Made by a program: the position numbers and the translations under genes | The notes under the pieces: generated by a model | Database searches by the model: none | Told to the model about the DNA's origin: nothing | The model's input: the letters and a program-made list of their open reading frames with translations, nothing else | DNA from: Clostridia bacterium | GTDB lineage: Bacteria; Bacillota; Clostridia; Oscillospirales; CAG-272 | Reading direction: 5' to 3' | Assembly: GCA_017558715.1 (NCBI GenBank) | Contig: JAFYTT010000374.1 | Location: 1 to 43,080, forward strand | DNA length: 43,080 bases | Shown here: positions 36,347 to 43,080 of the stretch, piece by piece | Layout of the letters: every line of letters begins with the position of its first letter | How positions within the stretch are numbered: position 1 is the stretch's first letter

Positions 36347-38860
36347 ATGTCAGAAACCAAGCTGTCCAAAACCGTGCTCCCCATTCTGCTTGCGGGAGGA
36401 GAAGGAACCCGTCTGCGACCGATCACCGCCGCTCTGCCCAAGCCCCTGATCCCCGTCGACGGCATCCCCGCCATCTGTCGGATTCTCGACACTCTCTCCG
36501 CACACGGTGTCAAGCGCGCTGTCATCACAGTCCGATATCGCGCCGACGATATCATCGACCGTCTGGGTGAGGAATACGCCGGCATCCGTCTATACTACGC
36601 AAACGAAGCAGATGCCCCGCGCGGAACAGCCGGAGGCGTACGGGATGCGTGGGATCTGTATGCCGATGCCGATGACACCGATGCACTCATCATCAGCGGA
36701 GATGCGGTATTCACCTGCGATCTTGCCGCGTTTGCCGCCTATCACAAAGCAAAAGATGCCGATGCATCGCTTTTGTGTGTTTCCGTTTCCGATCCGGGCG
36801 CGTTCGGCATTGTCAATTCCGACGACGACGGTAAAATCACAGCGTTCACGGAAAAACCGTGTGCGGCGGAAACGCTGTCCGATACCGTCAACACGGGTAT
36901 TTACTGTCTGAGCCGCACCTTTCTCGAAACCATTCCCAAGAACGGTGCGCCGGATTTCGGGCAGGATGTATTTCCGTCTGCGCTGCGGGCGGGACGTTCT
37001 CTGTATGCCTTTGAAAGCGCCGATTATTGGTGTGATATCGGGTCGTTTTCCTCCTATCTTGCCTGCTCGCTTGCCGTCAGTGCCGGAAAAATCCCGAACA
37101 TGATCACGCCGCGCACACATCCGCAACTCCCGCCGCATATCTCGGACTGCTCGGTCGGGCGGGACTGTTTTATTCCGTCGACATCGTCTGTGCGCGGCAG
37201 TATTCTGTTCGATCGTGTAATTCTCGGCGCCGGGGCATCGGTATCCGGCTCAATTCTCTGTGAAGATGTCCGCATTGGGGACGGAACCGTGGTAGAACCG
37301 GGATGCGTCATCGGTCACGGCTGTCATATCGGTGATCGACTGCATCTGCCGCGCGGAACACGTCTGGAACCGGGAAACATTCTGCTCCGCGACCCGCAGT
37401 CACCGCATAGCACCCTCCCCGATAACTATGCGGTACGCGATGCGTTTGACGGGGGCGCACTGCTGTCCCCATATCTGTCCGACATCGGATATGCCCTATC
37501 CCGCTCTTCACAGCCGGAGCCGGAAACTGCCGTCGCCTTTGCCCGTGCCCTTGCCGCCTATGCCGCAAACCGCCGCTGTTCCCTCTTTCTCTGCCGTGCC
37601 GAGGACACGCCTTCTCTGCACAGTCTGCTCGGGCTGATCACAGAAACACTTGCATGCATGACAGCGATTCCCGCTGCGATCTTCTGCGCCGATGATGACA
37701 TTCTCCCGCTGTCCGCCGCGCGGATGCCCCTCCTGCCACTGCCGGATCAGTCCGCCAAAACACCGCTTTTGCGTATCGTTCTTCTGCGCCGCGGAAATAT
37801 TCCCTGTGCCGCCATCTTTGATGCGTACGGACTGTATCCGACACGCAAGGAGGAACGGATACTGGATACCTGCTTCTCTGATGCCTTGTCAGCACCGTAT
37901 CATTCACATCTTCCGGCTCCCCATTCCGTCACAATCGCGACACAGGAAATCTGTCGGATTCGCACAGAGCATCTGATCACCGCTTATCTTACACGATATG
38001 CCATCGGGACACTGCAAACCATCGACGGAACACCGTTTTCCTTTTCCTGCGGAGGAACGCCTGCCGAGCGGCTTTTATCCCGACTTCTTTGCGCCATGGG
38101 CGGGGAGGAATCCGTCTCCGCACCGATTCATTTTTCCGTGCGGGAACCGCGGGAAGACTGCGGAGATATCCTGTGTCCGCTGTCCGTCACCGATCTCGGA
38201 CAGATCAGTATGCGCGGACAGCCTGTCGGATATTCCCATTGGGAACTTCTTGCCCGGCTGACCGTCCGATACCGCGATGCACATCCGACAGCCTGTTTTC
38301 CCACACCGAGAACCCCTGACCCCTCCCACGATCGTCAGCCGCTGTCCGTCCCCGTCTGTGCCCCGCTGGATCTTGCCGCCGAATACCGTTATTCCCATGC
38401 ACCTGCCCTTTCGGAGCATGTGAAGGATGACAATGATGCGCATCTCGCCCGTCGGTATGCGGCAATGGAGGCCGAAGACGCCGTTCTTCTGGCACGCGAT
38501 ATCGCCCTGATGTCGGTGTCTGACTTGCAAGCCGCCATCCGATCGGAGGACAACGTATGCCATCCGCTCTGTCGGTATCATGGGTTTGCGGTATCCGCAT
38601 CGGATCCGTCCCATCCCCTGACGCTGACGGCGAATCTGTCCCGATTGACAAGAGGTGACCCTTCCGTGCGTTTCCGGCCTGCGATTGAGGGAGTTGTTCA
38701 TCAGAGCGATCGGGGTTCGGTGCGCATTGTCGCCACAAGAGACCGCAATTTCCGTATCATTGCCGATGCCCATTCAACAGAAGCGGCGGAAGAACTGTTC
38801 CGTTTTGCCAAAGACCGCCTTCTGTGTACAATTCACTCCGCCTCCGCACCAAAGGCATAA
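36347..38860 (+). CDS. sugar nucleotidyltransferase fused to beta-helix and degenerate phosphomannomutase-like domain
   Basis: 837 aa. Residues about 8-240 are a nucleotidyltransferase domain (LLAGGEGTRLRPITAALPKP, GTAGGVRDAWDLY, LIISGDAVFTCDL, FTEKPCA), like mannose-1-phosphate guanylyltransferase or glucose-1-phosphate nucleotidyltransferases. About 255-345 is a left-handed beta-helix (SVGRDCFIPSTSSVRGS, GDGTVVEPGCVIGHG). About 370-837 has phosphohexomutase-like size and order, but I see no TASHNP phosphoserine loop and no RPSGTEP phosphate loop; the matching end reads TRDRNFRIIADAHSTEAAEEL. This fused layout is known in Firmicutes and cyanobacteria, and the mutase part may be regulatory. 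AAAGGAAA precedes the ATG. It diverges from the glycyl radical operon. Confidence 0.8.
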   Translation: MSETKLSKTVLPILLAGGEGTRLRPITAALPKPLIPVDGIPAICRILDTLSAHGVKRAVITVRYRADDIIDRLGEEYAGIRLYYANEADAPRGTAGGVRDAWDLYADADDTDALIISGDAVFTCDLAAFAAYHKAKDADASLLCVSVSDPGAFGIVNSDDDGKITAFTEKPCAAETLSDTVNTGIYCLSRTFLETIPKNGAPDFGQDVFPSALRAGRSLYAFESADYWCDIGSFSSYLACSLAVSAGKIPNMITPRTHPQLPPHISDCSVGRDCFIPSTSSVRGSILFDRVILGAGASVSGSILCEDVRIGDGTVVEPGCVIGHGCHIGDRLHLPRGTRLEPGNILLRDPQSPHSTLPDNYAVRDAFDGGALLSPYLSDIGYALSRSSQPEPETAVAFARALAAYAANRRCSLFLCRAEDTPSLHSLLGLITETLACMTAIPAAIFCADDDILPLSAARMPLLPLPDQSAKTPLLRIVLLRRGNIPCAAIFDAYGLYPTRKEERILDTCFSDALSAPYHSHLPAPHSVTIATQEICRIRTEHLITAYLTRYAIGTLQTIDGTPFSFSCGGTPAERLLSRLLCAMGGEESVSAPIHFSVREPREDCGDILCPLSVTDLGQISMRGQPVGYSHWELLARLTVRYRDAHPTACFPTPRTPDPSHDRQPLSVPVCAPLDLAAEYRYSHAPALSEHVKDDNDAHLARRYAAMEAEDAVLLARDIALMSVSDLQAAIRSEDNVCHPLCRYHGFAVSASDPSHPLTLTANLSRLTRGDPSVRFRPAIEGVVHQSDRGSVRIVATRDRNFRIIADAHSTEAAEELFRFAKDRLLCTIHSASAPKA

Positions 38861-38862
38861 AA

Positions 38863-38908
38863 GAGCCGACCGAGGTTGATTCCGTGCGAATCTTCCGTCG
38901 GTCGGTTG
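38863..38908. terminator. bidirectional terminator between convergent genes
   Basis: CCGACCGA (38866-38873) pairs with TCGGTCGG (38898-38905), and GATTC/GAATC forms an inner helix. The minus-strand tail CTCTTTTATG is the better one. Confidence 0.7.
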
Positions 38909-38912
38909 TCCT

Positions 38913-39581
38913 TTATTCGATTGTCTCCGTAATATCGCGGAAATCGGCTTCATATTTGCCGTCGGGAGAACGCTTGGGAGCATCGCTGCCGAACAGACGA
39001 AGCGTCACCTTCAGTGCATGCGAGGTCCAGAACGCGCCGACACCGTTGCCAAGAATCAGGCCCCCAACCACACGCAGCGTCAGCTCTAAAGCGTCAAACG
39101 GATATAAAAGCAGAAGGATTCCGCAGAGCAGTGTCACCGCGCCGATGATGCATGCGGTATAAAAACGATGCTTCTGTCTGCCGATTGCCGCCGCCTGCCG
39201 TTTGTTTGCGGCAGTATTGCGTACGGTCCGATGCATCGCCGCGGCACAGCGGATACGGTCAATACCATCCAAAAGGAAAAAGACACCTGCCGCAAACGGA
39301 AGCAGCGAAAATACATTTTCCGGCTGACGGATGATATAAATACCAAGCAGAATTGCCGCGACACCGCCAAGCAATGCTCCGATTCTGGTAAACCCGGCTG
39401 AGCGCAGTGCCGTGAACAGCTTCCATGCACCGTATGCAATACACAGAATCCCCAGCAGCAATGACAGCGTTCCGATCACCCATCCGGGAAAAAGCAAAAA
39501 CAAAAGTCCGATCAGCACACAGCATAAAAGATAGCCGACAGATGCGTTTTGCTTGACCGCTTCCTCCTTTTGATTGCGCAT
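38913..39581 (-). CDS. HdeD-like (DUF308) membrane protein
   Basis: 222 aa with six predicted membrane helices in two groups of three-helix repeats, typical of HdeD/DUF308: LLCCVLIGLLFLLFPGWVIG, TLSLLLGILCIAYGAWKLF, ALLGGVAAILLGIYII, LLPFAAGVFFLLDGI, ACIIGAVTLLCGILLLLYPF and VGGLILGNGVGAFW. A basic cytosolic loop (RTVRNTAANKRQAAAIGRQKH) separates the halves. HdeD in E. coli is linked to acid resistance, but most family members have no defined function. AAAAAAGGAGG precedes the ATG. A TATAAT (39622-39627, minus) marks its probable promoter, with a weak -35. It faces the upstream nucleotidyltransferase gene and diverges from the amidase gene. Confidence 0.85.
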   Translation of the reverse strand: MRNQKEEAVKQNASVGYLLCCVLIGLLFLLFPGWVIGTLSLLLGILCIAYGAWKLFTALRSAGFTRIGALLGGVAAILLGIYIIRQPENVFSLLPFAAGVFFLLDGIDRIRCAAAMHRTVRNTAANKRQAAAIGRQKHRFYTACIIGAVTLLCGILLLLYPFDALELTLRVVGGLILGNGVGAFWTSHALKVTLRLFGSDAPKRSPDGKYEADFRDITETIE

Positions 39582-39690
39582 AATGTGCCCTCCTTTTTTC
39601 CGCTTCCTTCGTATATCTTATATTATACGCAAAAAATGTGAGCGAATCAGCGATACTTCGTGACTATTTTTTGAATTTGTTGTAAACTTG

Positions 39691-39719
39691 TTGACTTTTG
39701 CACCAAATCACTTTATAAT
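39691..39719 (+). promoter_or_regulatory. sigma-A promoter of the amidase gene
   Basis: TTGACT (39691-39696) and TATAAT (39714-39719), 17-base spacer. Confidence 0.82.
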
Positions 39720-39758
39720 AAGTGCAGAGACGATAAAAAAGTTACGGAGGAAAACCTT

Positions 39759-40364
39759 ATGAGCAAATGTATCGTTTTGGATGCCGGACACGGAAGATAC
39801 GGCAATCCTTACCCGACCATTGACGGCAAATACGAGGGAACACAGAATTTCATCTATGCCGGAAAGCTTGCCGCACGTCTGGAAAAGGCCGGCTTTACCG
39901 TGCTTCTCACACGTCCCTGTATTGACGACGACCCGAGCCTTGCCGAACGCGGAGCGCTGGCAGGCAAAAACAACGCCGCGCTGTTTCTGTCCCTGCACTC
40001 CAACGCACCGGGCTCCTCCACGCCTCCCGACCGTTATCCTTTGGTACGCGGCGTGATGACGTTTTATTCGCTGACCGCCAAAGAGGAAAATGCGCCGTTT
40101 GCCGCCGCGCTCAACGCTGCCGCCGCCGAGGTCATGCAGAGTGACAACCGCGGCATCATGATCCGCGAATATCCGGGCGTTCCCGAGGATGACTACTACG
40201 GTGTCATCCGTGCTGCTGCCAAAAGCGGATGCAAACAGGCATTTCTGATTGAGCACGGATTTCATACCAATATCGATGATGCGACATTTTTGACGACCGA
40301 TGTTTGTCTGGAACGGCTGGCGGATGCGGAAGCGGCTGTGATTACCGCGTATTTCGGCGATTAA
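39759..40364 (+). CDS. N-acetylmuramoyl-L-alanine amidase (Amidase_3), no signal peptide
   Basis: 201 aa. Zinc amidase that cuts the bond between N-acetylmuramic acid and L-alanine of peptidoglycan. Ligands visible in order: His11 in LDAGHG, Glu26 in GKYEG, His80 in LSLHSN, and the catalytic Glu in LIEHGFHTN. The catalytic domain is the whole protein: no signal peptide, membrane segment or cell-wall-binding repeat. It may act after cell lysis, leave by a non-classical route, or recycle wall fragments in the cytosol. ACGGAGGAAAA precedes the ATG. It stands alone between its promoter and the tRNA region. A prophage endolysin is an alternative, but no phage genes are nearby. Confidence 0.92.
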   Translation: MSKCIVLDAGHGRYGNPYPTIDGKYEGTQNFIYAGKLAARLEKAGFTVLLTRPCIDDDPSLAERGALAGKNNAALFLSLHSNAPGSSTPPDRYPLVRGVMTFYSLTAKEENAPFAAALNAAAAEVMQSDNRGIMIREYPGVPEDDYYGVIRAAAKSGCKQAFLIEHGFHTNIDDATFLTTDVCLERLADAEAAVITAYFGD

Positions 40365-40441
40365 ATACACATCATTGATATACTTGCCGCAGAACCGCAT
40401 AACGATTCCGCTCTACAGCCTGTACAATCTTCTGCCTAAAT

Positions 40442-40478
40442 ATAAACAAGGAACCACCTGTGGTGATTCCTTGTTTAT
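40442..40478. terminator. hairpin terminator at the tRNA 3' end
   Basis: ATAAACAAGGAA and TTCCTTGTTTAT arms with an inner CCACC/GGTG helix, a nearly perfect stem. In the minus direction it directly follows the tRNA CCA; it may also stop plus-strand transcripts from the amidase gene. Confidence 0.75.
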
Positions 40479-40554
40479 GGCTGGGGTAGCGGGACTCGAA
40501 CCTGCGTATACAAGAGTCAAAGTCTTGTGCCTTAACCGACTTGGCGATACCCCA
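40478..40554 (-). tRNA. tRNA-Gln (anticodon UUG)
   Basis: 77 bases including an encoded CCA. Acceptor stem TGGGGTA pairs with TACCCCA. The anticodon arm is CAAGA-CTTTGAC-TCTTG with anticodon TTG, read as CAA glutamine, and the T-arm loop has GTTCGAGTC. It has its own promoter and terminator. Single gene, not in a cluster, with no adjacent integrase or att-like duplication. Confidence 0.97.
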
Positions 40555-40572
40555 ATATGAAACTGTTTTAAT

Positions 40573-40601
40573 ATTATACCATATATAATCGGAAAATTCA
40601 A
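40573..40601 (-). promoter_or_regulatory. sigma-A promoter of tRNA-Gln
   Basis: Minus strand TTGAAT (40596-40601) and TATAAT (40573-40578), 17-base spacer, ending about 18 bases before the mature tRNA. Confidence 0.8.
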
Positions 40602-40651
40602 GTGTTATATGAAAAATTCCGAAAATTGATTTTCAAATGTCCGTATCCGAA

Positions 40652-40685
40652 GCACTGCTGTCCTAATGCGCAGCAGTGCATTTTT
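40652..40685 (+). terminator. orphan intrinsic terminator
   Basis: GCACTGCTG (40652-40660) pairs perfectly with CAGCAGTGC (40671-40679), followed by ATTTTTC. No plus-strand gene ends close by; the nearest is the amidase nearly 290 bases upstream. Confidence 0.8.
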
Positions 40686-40735
40686 CTTTGCAATTCAACC
40701 ATCGGTAGAATGATTAGAAATTCATCAAAACACTA

Positions 40736-40764
40736 TTGACAAAAAGTGATTCGATGTGTATAAT
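40736..40764 (+). promoter_or_regulatory. consensus sigma-A promoter of the unrecognised operon
   Basis: Perfect TTGACA (40736-40741) and TATAAT (40759-40764), 17-base spacer. Confidence 0.88.
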
Positions 40765-40769
40765 ATCAG

Positions 40770-40779
40770 TGTGATCACA
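40770..40779. promoter_or_regulatory. candidate operator at the transcription start
   Basis: Perfect 10-bp palindrome TGTGATCACA five bases after the -10 box, over the expected start of transcription. Either regulator encoded in this operon could bind it. Confidence 0.45.
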
Positions 40780-40810
40780 AAACAACAAACTTTGATGAAA
40801 GGAATCAATC

Positions 40811-41311
40811 ATGACCTATCTTGAAATTGATGAAGCGCTTGTGTCGATCACCCGACAGCTCTGCGCCGCATGCAAAGAACGGCTCGATGCCATTCCGCGT
40901 GAAAATGCATCCGAGCGCAAAGCCGTTCAGCTTGAATACGGGATGTATACCTTCTGCGGCAATGCGGGACTGCTGTTCAATACCGGTTGGGAGCGGACGA
41001 AGGTACTGCAAGTCCGACAGACCTTGTGGAATAACGAGCTGTACAAATTCCCGCACATACAGACACAGTATCAGACACTTGACTGTGATGATAAGCCGTG
41101 CTTTCACGCCGCTCTGCACGGAGAGCTTTATCTGCGCCAATCGTGGCTCGAAGAACAGACAGCCGAACTGGAAGCGGCAAAAACGGCAAATGACATACAG
41201 GCAATATTTGAGCAGACCGTCAAAATCGGTGCCGTCCGTGCGATGTTTGCCGCGTGGGAAGCATGGAGAAAAGAAAACAATATATACCCCGATATGTTTG
41301 AGGAGGAATGA
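40811..41311 (+). CDS. protein of unknown function, first gene of a regulator-containing operon
   Basis: 166 aa, soluble, not recognised. It has a mixed N-terminus (YLEIDEALVSITRQLCAACKERL) with a CxxC, an aromatic middle (YGMYTFCGNAGLLFNTGWERTK, TLWNNELYKFPHIQTQY), and a helical acidic C-terminus (WLEEQTAELEAAKTANDIQAIF...DMFEEE) that could form a coiled coil. Five Cys are present, but spacing beyond CAAC shows no standard metal site. AAAGGAATC precedes the ATG. The next gene follows 6 bases later, and transcription starts from a perfect promoter. Confidence 0.75.
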   Translation: MTYLEIDEALVSITRQLCAACKERLDAIPRENASERKAVQLEYGMYTFCGNAGLLFNTGWERTKVLQVRQTLWNNELYKFPHIQTQYQTLDCDDKPCFHAALHGELYLRQSWLEEQTAELEAAKTANDIQAIFEQTVKIGAVRAMFAAWEAWRKENNIYPDMFEEE

Positions 41312-41317
41312 AACAAC

Positions 41318-41842
41318 ATGAATCAATATTCTATTGAAGTATCTGGCGGCAAGGTTATCGGCGATTCTGTCTTTTTCCGCACGGCAGATGCACAGCTTGC
41401 GGAGGAATGTAACCGGATCTGTGCATTTACCGACATGCTTGATGCCGATCCCGCACAGAAAAAAGAACGCATTGCGGAATATAAGTGTGCGAAATACCGT
41501 TACGCCGCTGTGTCTCTGATTCACAGTACAGTGATCAACAATAACCGCTGTCGGAAGCTGCACAATCTGGAATCAACGCACCATCTGCTGCTTCCCTTTG
41601 ACGAGATATTCAAAACACAGGCAGAAACACTCGCCTTGTATGAAACGGCTGAAGCAAATGAGAAGCCCGATTACAGTCTGTATTATGCGATAACGGCGTT
41701 TGCAGACGGGGAACTTGCAGAGCTTGAAGGAAAAATTCCCTATGCCACCGACTGGGAAAAGGTTGAGCTTGAAGAACGCATCGGCGGTTTACAGTTTGCA
41801 AAGGAATGTCTTGACCAAGCATGGCTGCATCGGAAGGAGTGA
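41318..41842 (+). CDS. protein of unknown function, second gene of the operon
   Basis: 174 aa, soluble, not recognised. The N-terminal stretch (MNQYSIEVSGGKVIGDSVFF) is beta-like; the rest is mainly helical and acidic, with RKLHNLESTHHLLLPFDEIFKTQ and a C-terminal LEERIGGLQFAKECLDQAW. No transmembrane segment, signal peptide or catalytic motif is seen, and there is no obvious similarity to its neighbour. AGGAGG precedes the ATG. The ArsR-type gene starts 4 bases after its stop, and its ribosome binding site lies inside this gene's end. Confidence 0.75.
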   Translation: MNQYSIEVSGGKVIGDSVFFRTADAQLAEECNRICAFTDMLDADPAQKKERIAEYKCAKYRYAAVSLIHSTVINNNRCRKLHNLESTHHLLLPFDEIFKTQAETLALYETAEANEKPDYSLYYAITAFADGELAELEGKIPYATDWEKVELEERIGGLQFAKECLDQAWLHRKE

Positions 41843-41846
41843 GCTT

Positions 41847-42377
41847 GTGAACGAAAAACTGGAACTTTTGAAGCTCCTCGCCGATGAAACGCGGCTTTCG
41901 ATTCTCAATCTGCTTCTGCGGGAAGATTCGTATGTCGAAAAAATCGCATGTGAGCTGTCCTTAACCCCGGCGACCATTTGCTATCACCTCAAAAAAATGG
42001 AAGGCGCAGGCATTGTCCGCTGTTCCCGTGCACAGTTTTACATCATCTATTCGCTGAACCGCGAGATCTTCGACAAGCCCTTGTATGAGCTGATCAAAAC
42101 CGACCTGCCGACCGTCAGCGATGACGAAAAATATCAGCGGGAGGTGCTGTCTCACTTCTTCAAATACGGTCGTCTGACGCAGATTCCCACCCAGCGCAAA
42201 AAGCGGGAAATTGTCCTTGGGGAAATCGCAAAATCGTTTGACGCGGGCAGAACCTACGATGAAAAAGAAGTCAACGACATCATTCACCGCTTTCATGAGG
42301 ATCACTGTACCATCCGCCGCGAGATGATCGCCTGCGGTATCATGGCACGGGAAAAAGAAACATATTGGCTTGTATGA
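41847..42377 (+). CDS. ArsR-type winged-helix regulator with DUF2087 domain
   Basis: 176 aa from a GTG start. N-terminal ArsR-type winged helix: LLKLLADETRLSILNLLL, EKIACELSLTPATICYHLKKMEGAGIV (recognition helix) and CSRAQFYIIYSLN in the wing. The C-terminal part (about 105-176, GRLTQIPTQRKKREIVLGEIAKSF...YDEKEVNDIIHRFHEDHCTIRREMI) matches DUF2087, common behind HTH domains in Firmicutes. No ArsR metal-site Cys cluster (ELCVCDL) is seen, so it probably senses something other than arsenite. GGAAGGAG lies 7 bases before GTG. It follows two unrecognised genes closely and likely controls its own operon. Confidence 0.88.
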   Translation: MNEKLELLKLLADETRLSILNLLLREDSYVEKIACELSLTPATICYHLKKMEGAGIVRCSRAQFYIIYSLNREIFDKPLYELIKTDLPTVSDDEKYQREVLSHFFKYGRLTQIPTQRKKREIVLGEIAKSFDAGRTYDEKEVNDIIHRFHEDHCTIRREMIACGIMAREKETYWLV

Positions 42378-42387
42378 TGAATATGCT

Positions 42388-42603
42388 ATGAAAACAATTC
42401 TTGTTGCACAGAAAATCCGCGAATACCGCCGCCATAACGGTCTGACGCAGGAGGAGTTCGGTCGTCTGCTCGGTGTCTCGGCACAGGCAATTTCCAAATG
42501 GGAGCGCGTGGAATGCTATCCTGACATTACTTTTCTTCCCGAAATCGCCGCACTGCTCGGGTGCAGTATCAATGATTTGTTTGACATAACAAAAAGCATC
42601 TGA
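42388..42603 (+). CDS. XRE-family HTH regulator, minimal
   Basis: 71 aa, just one Cro/C1-type helix-turn-helix domain: KIREYRRHNGLTQEEFGRLLGVSAQAISKWERVECYPDITFLPEIAALLGCSINDLFD. There is no sensory domain. The ATG at 42388 lacks a good ribosome binding site; a TTG at 42370, overlapping the previous gene's end, is an in-frame alternative, and coupling to the DUF2087 gene is likely. The same arrangement is seen in small sensory operons, but its target here is unknown. Confidence 0.85.
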   Translation: MKTILVAQKIREYRRHNGLTQEEFGRLLGVSAQAISKWERVECYPDITFLPEIAALLGCSINDLFDITKSI

Positions 42604-42618
42604 AAAAACACCCCTATC

Positions 42619-42648
42619 TTGATTTATTCATAATTGTTATGGTATAAT
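42619..42648 (+). promoter_or_regulatory. sigma-A promoter of the MFS transporter gene
   Basis: TTGATT (42619-42624) and TATAAT (42643-42648), 18-base spacer. Confidence 0.75.
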
Positions 42649-42680
42649 ATGTAAGATTATTTCAAATAAGGTGCTGTTGT

Positions 42681-43080
42681 ATGAATTCTAAAAATCCTCT
42701 CTCCGCCCGATGGGGTATTCTTGCAGTCGGTATACTCACCATGCTGTTTGCCGGCATTATTTATGCCTGGTCTATCTTAAAAGTGCCGCTTGCCGGAGAA
42801 CTTGCTTATGAAAGCGAAGTACTTGCGCTCAACTTCACACTGACCATGAGCTTTTTCTGTATCGGAGGTCTGATCTCCAGCGTTTTCGTTCGCAAAATCG
42901 GCACAAAATTCACGCTGATGCTGGCAGGCACCATGGCAGGAATCGGATTTATTCTTTCATCCTTTCTGACAGCAGACAGCGCATGGATGCTGTATCTAAC
43001 CTATGCGTTCCTGTCGGGACTTGGTATCGGCATTGCATATATTACCATCATCTCCACCGTCAATGCATGGTTCCCCGATA
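42681..43080 (+). CDS. MFS transporter, OFA (oxalate/formate antiporter-like) family, 5' part
   Basis: The first 133 codons are present; the gene leaves the window at the right edge. It has MFS membrane helices (WGILAVGILTMLFAGIIYAW, LNFTLTMSFFCIGGLISSVF, LMLAGTMAGIGFILSSFL, AWMLYLTYAFLSGLGIGIAY) and the loop VRKIGTKF between helices 2 and 3. YAWSILKVPL after helix 1 is typical of OFA antiporters, which exchange small carboxylates. ATAAGGTG lies 7 bases before the ATG. It has its own promoter, so it need not belong to the upstream operon. Confidence 0.85.
   Translation, partial: MNSKNPLSARWGILAVGILTMLFAGIIYAWSILKVPLAGELAYESEVLALNFTLTMSFFCIGGLISSVFVRKIGTKFTLMLAGTMAGIGFILSSFLTADSAWMLYLTYAFLSGLGIGIAYITIISTVNAWFPD

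Noticed and set aside
40442-40554. Integration site of a mobile element at tRNA-Gln
   Set aside because: No integrase, no duplicated tRNA 3' end in the flanking sequence seen, and no phage or transfer genes within the window.
40375-40601. Short open frames over the tRNA-Gln gene
   Set aside because: They overlap a complete tRNA and its promoter on either strand; the translated text is tRNA sequence.

Overview
The window looks like a chromosomal segment of an anaerobic Clostridia bacterium, probably Oscillospirales-like. This is inferred from the GlgC/GlgD glycogen operon, the neighbouring cysE-cysS pair, a glycyl radical enzyme, strong AGGAGG-type ribosome binding sites, near-consensus TTGACA/TATAAT promoters with 17-18 bp spacers, and U-tailed intrinsic terminators. 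No phage, insertion sequence, integrase or CRISPR array was seen. The species cannot be named from this sequence alone.

Layout. (1) 1-3074: the start of an aldo/keto reductase (minus) diverges from a cysE-cysS operon (plus) that has its own promoter and terminator. (2) 3091-6383: two tandem CotH-like lipoproteins behind a promoter whose -10 box lies inside a perfect inverted repeat. (3) 6613-8379 (minus): a GH20-like glycosidase and a DUF4886 protein, divergent from (4) 8565-14141 (plus): a copper P-type ATPase with a CopZ-like domain at its C-terminus, a NagB-type deaminase and a cytosolic GH9 hydrolase. (5) 14228-18854 (minus): two sugar-phosphate isomerase/epimerase-like TIM barrels, a membrane protein, an Asp-box sialidase-like protein and a membrane-anchored phosphoesterase. 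(6) 18948-29552 (minus): glycogen metabolism in two units, glgB-glgC-glgD-glgA and glgP-GH13 glycosidase. (7) 29850-36159 (minus): a glycyl radical enzyme, an orphan sugar-binding lipoprotein and a large GH106-like hydrolase. (8) 36347-40364: a nucleotidyltransferase with a degenerate phosphomannomutase-like tail, an HdeD-like membrane protein and a zinc amidase without a signal peptide. (9) 40478-43080: tRNA-Gln(UUG), an operon of two unrecognised proteins with ArsR-DUF2087 and XRE regulators, and the start of an MFS transporter.

Working together. Most of the window handles carbohydrate: cytosolic glycosidases, sugar isomerases, a solute-binding protein without permeases, and glycogen storage and mobilisation. 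GlgC/GlgD make ADP-glucose, GlgA polymerises it, and GlgP with the GH13 enzyme breaks the polymer down. The branching-enzyme homologue lacks the GH13 nucleophile Asp and the region-I His, so its role in this operon is uncertain. The other main points of interest are a likely internal start making free CopZ from copA, the glycyl radical enzyme operon, and the unrecognised two-gene operon near the right end.
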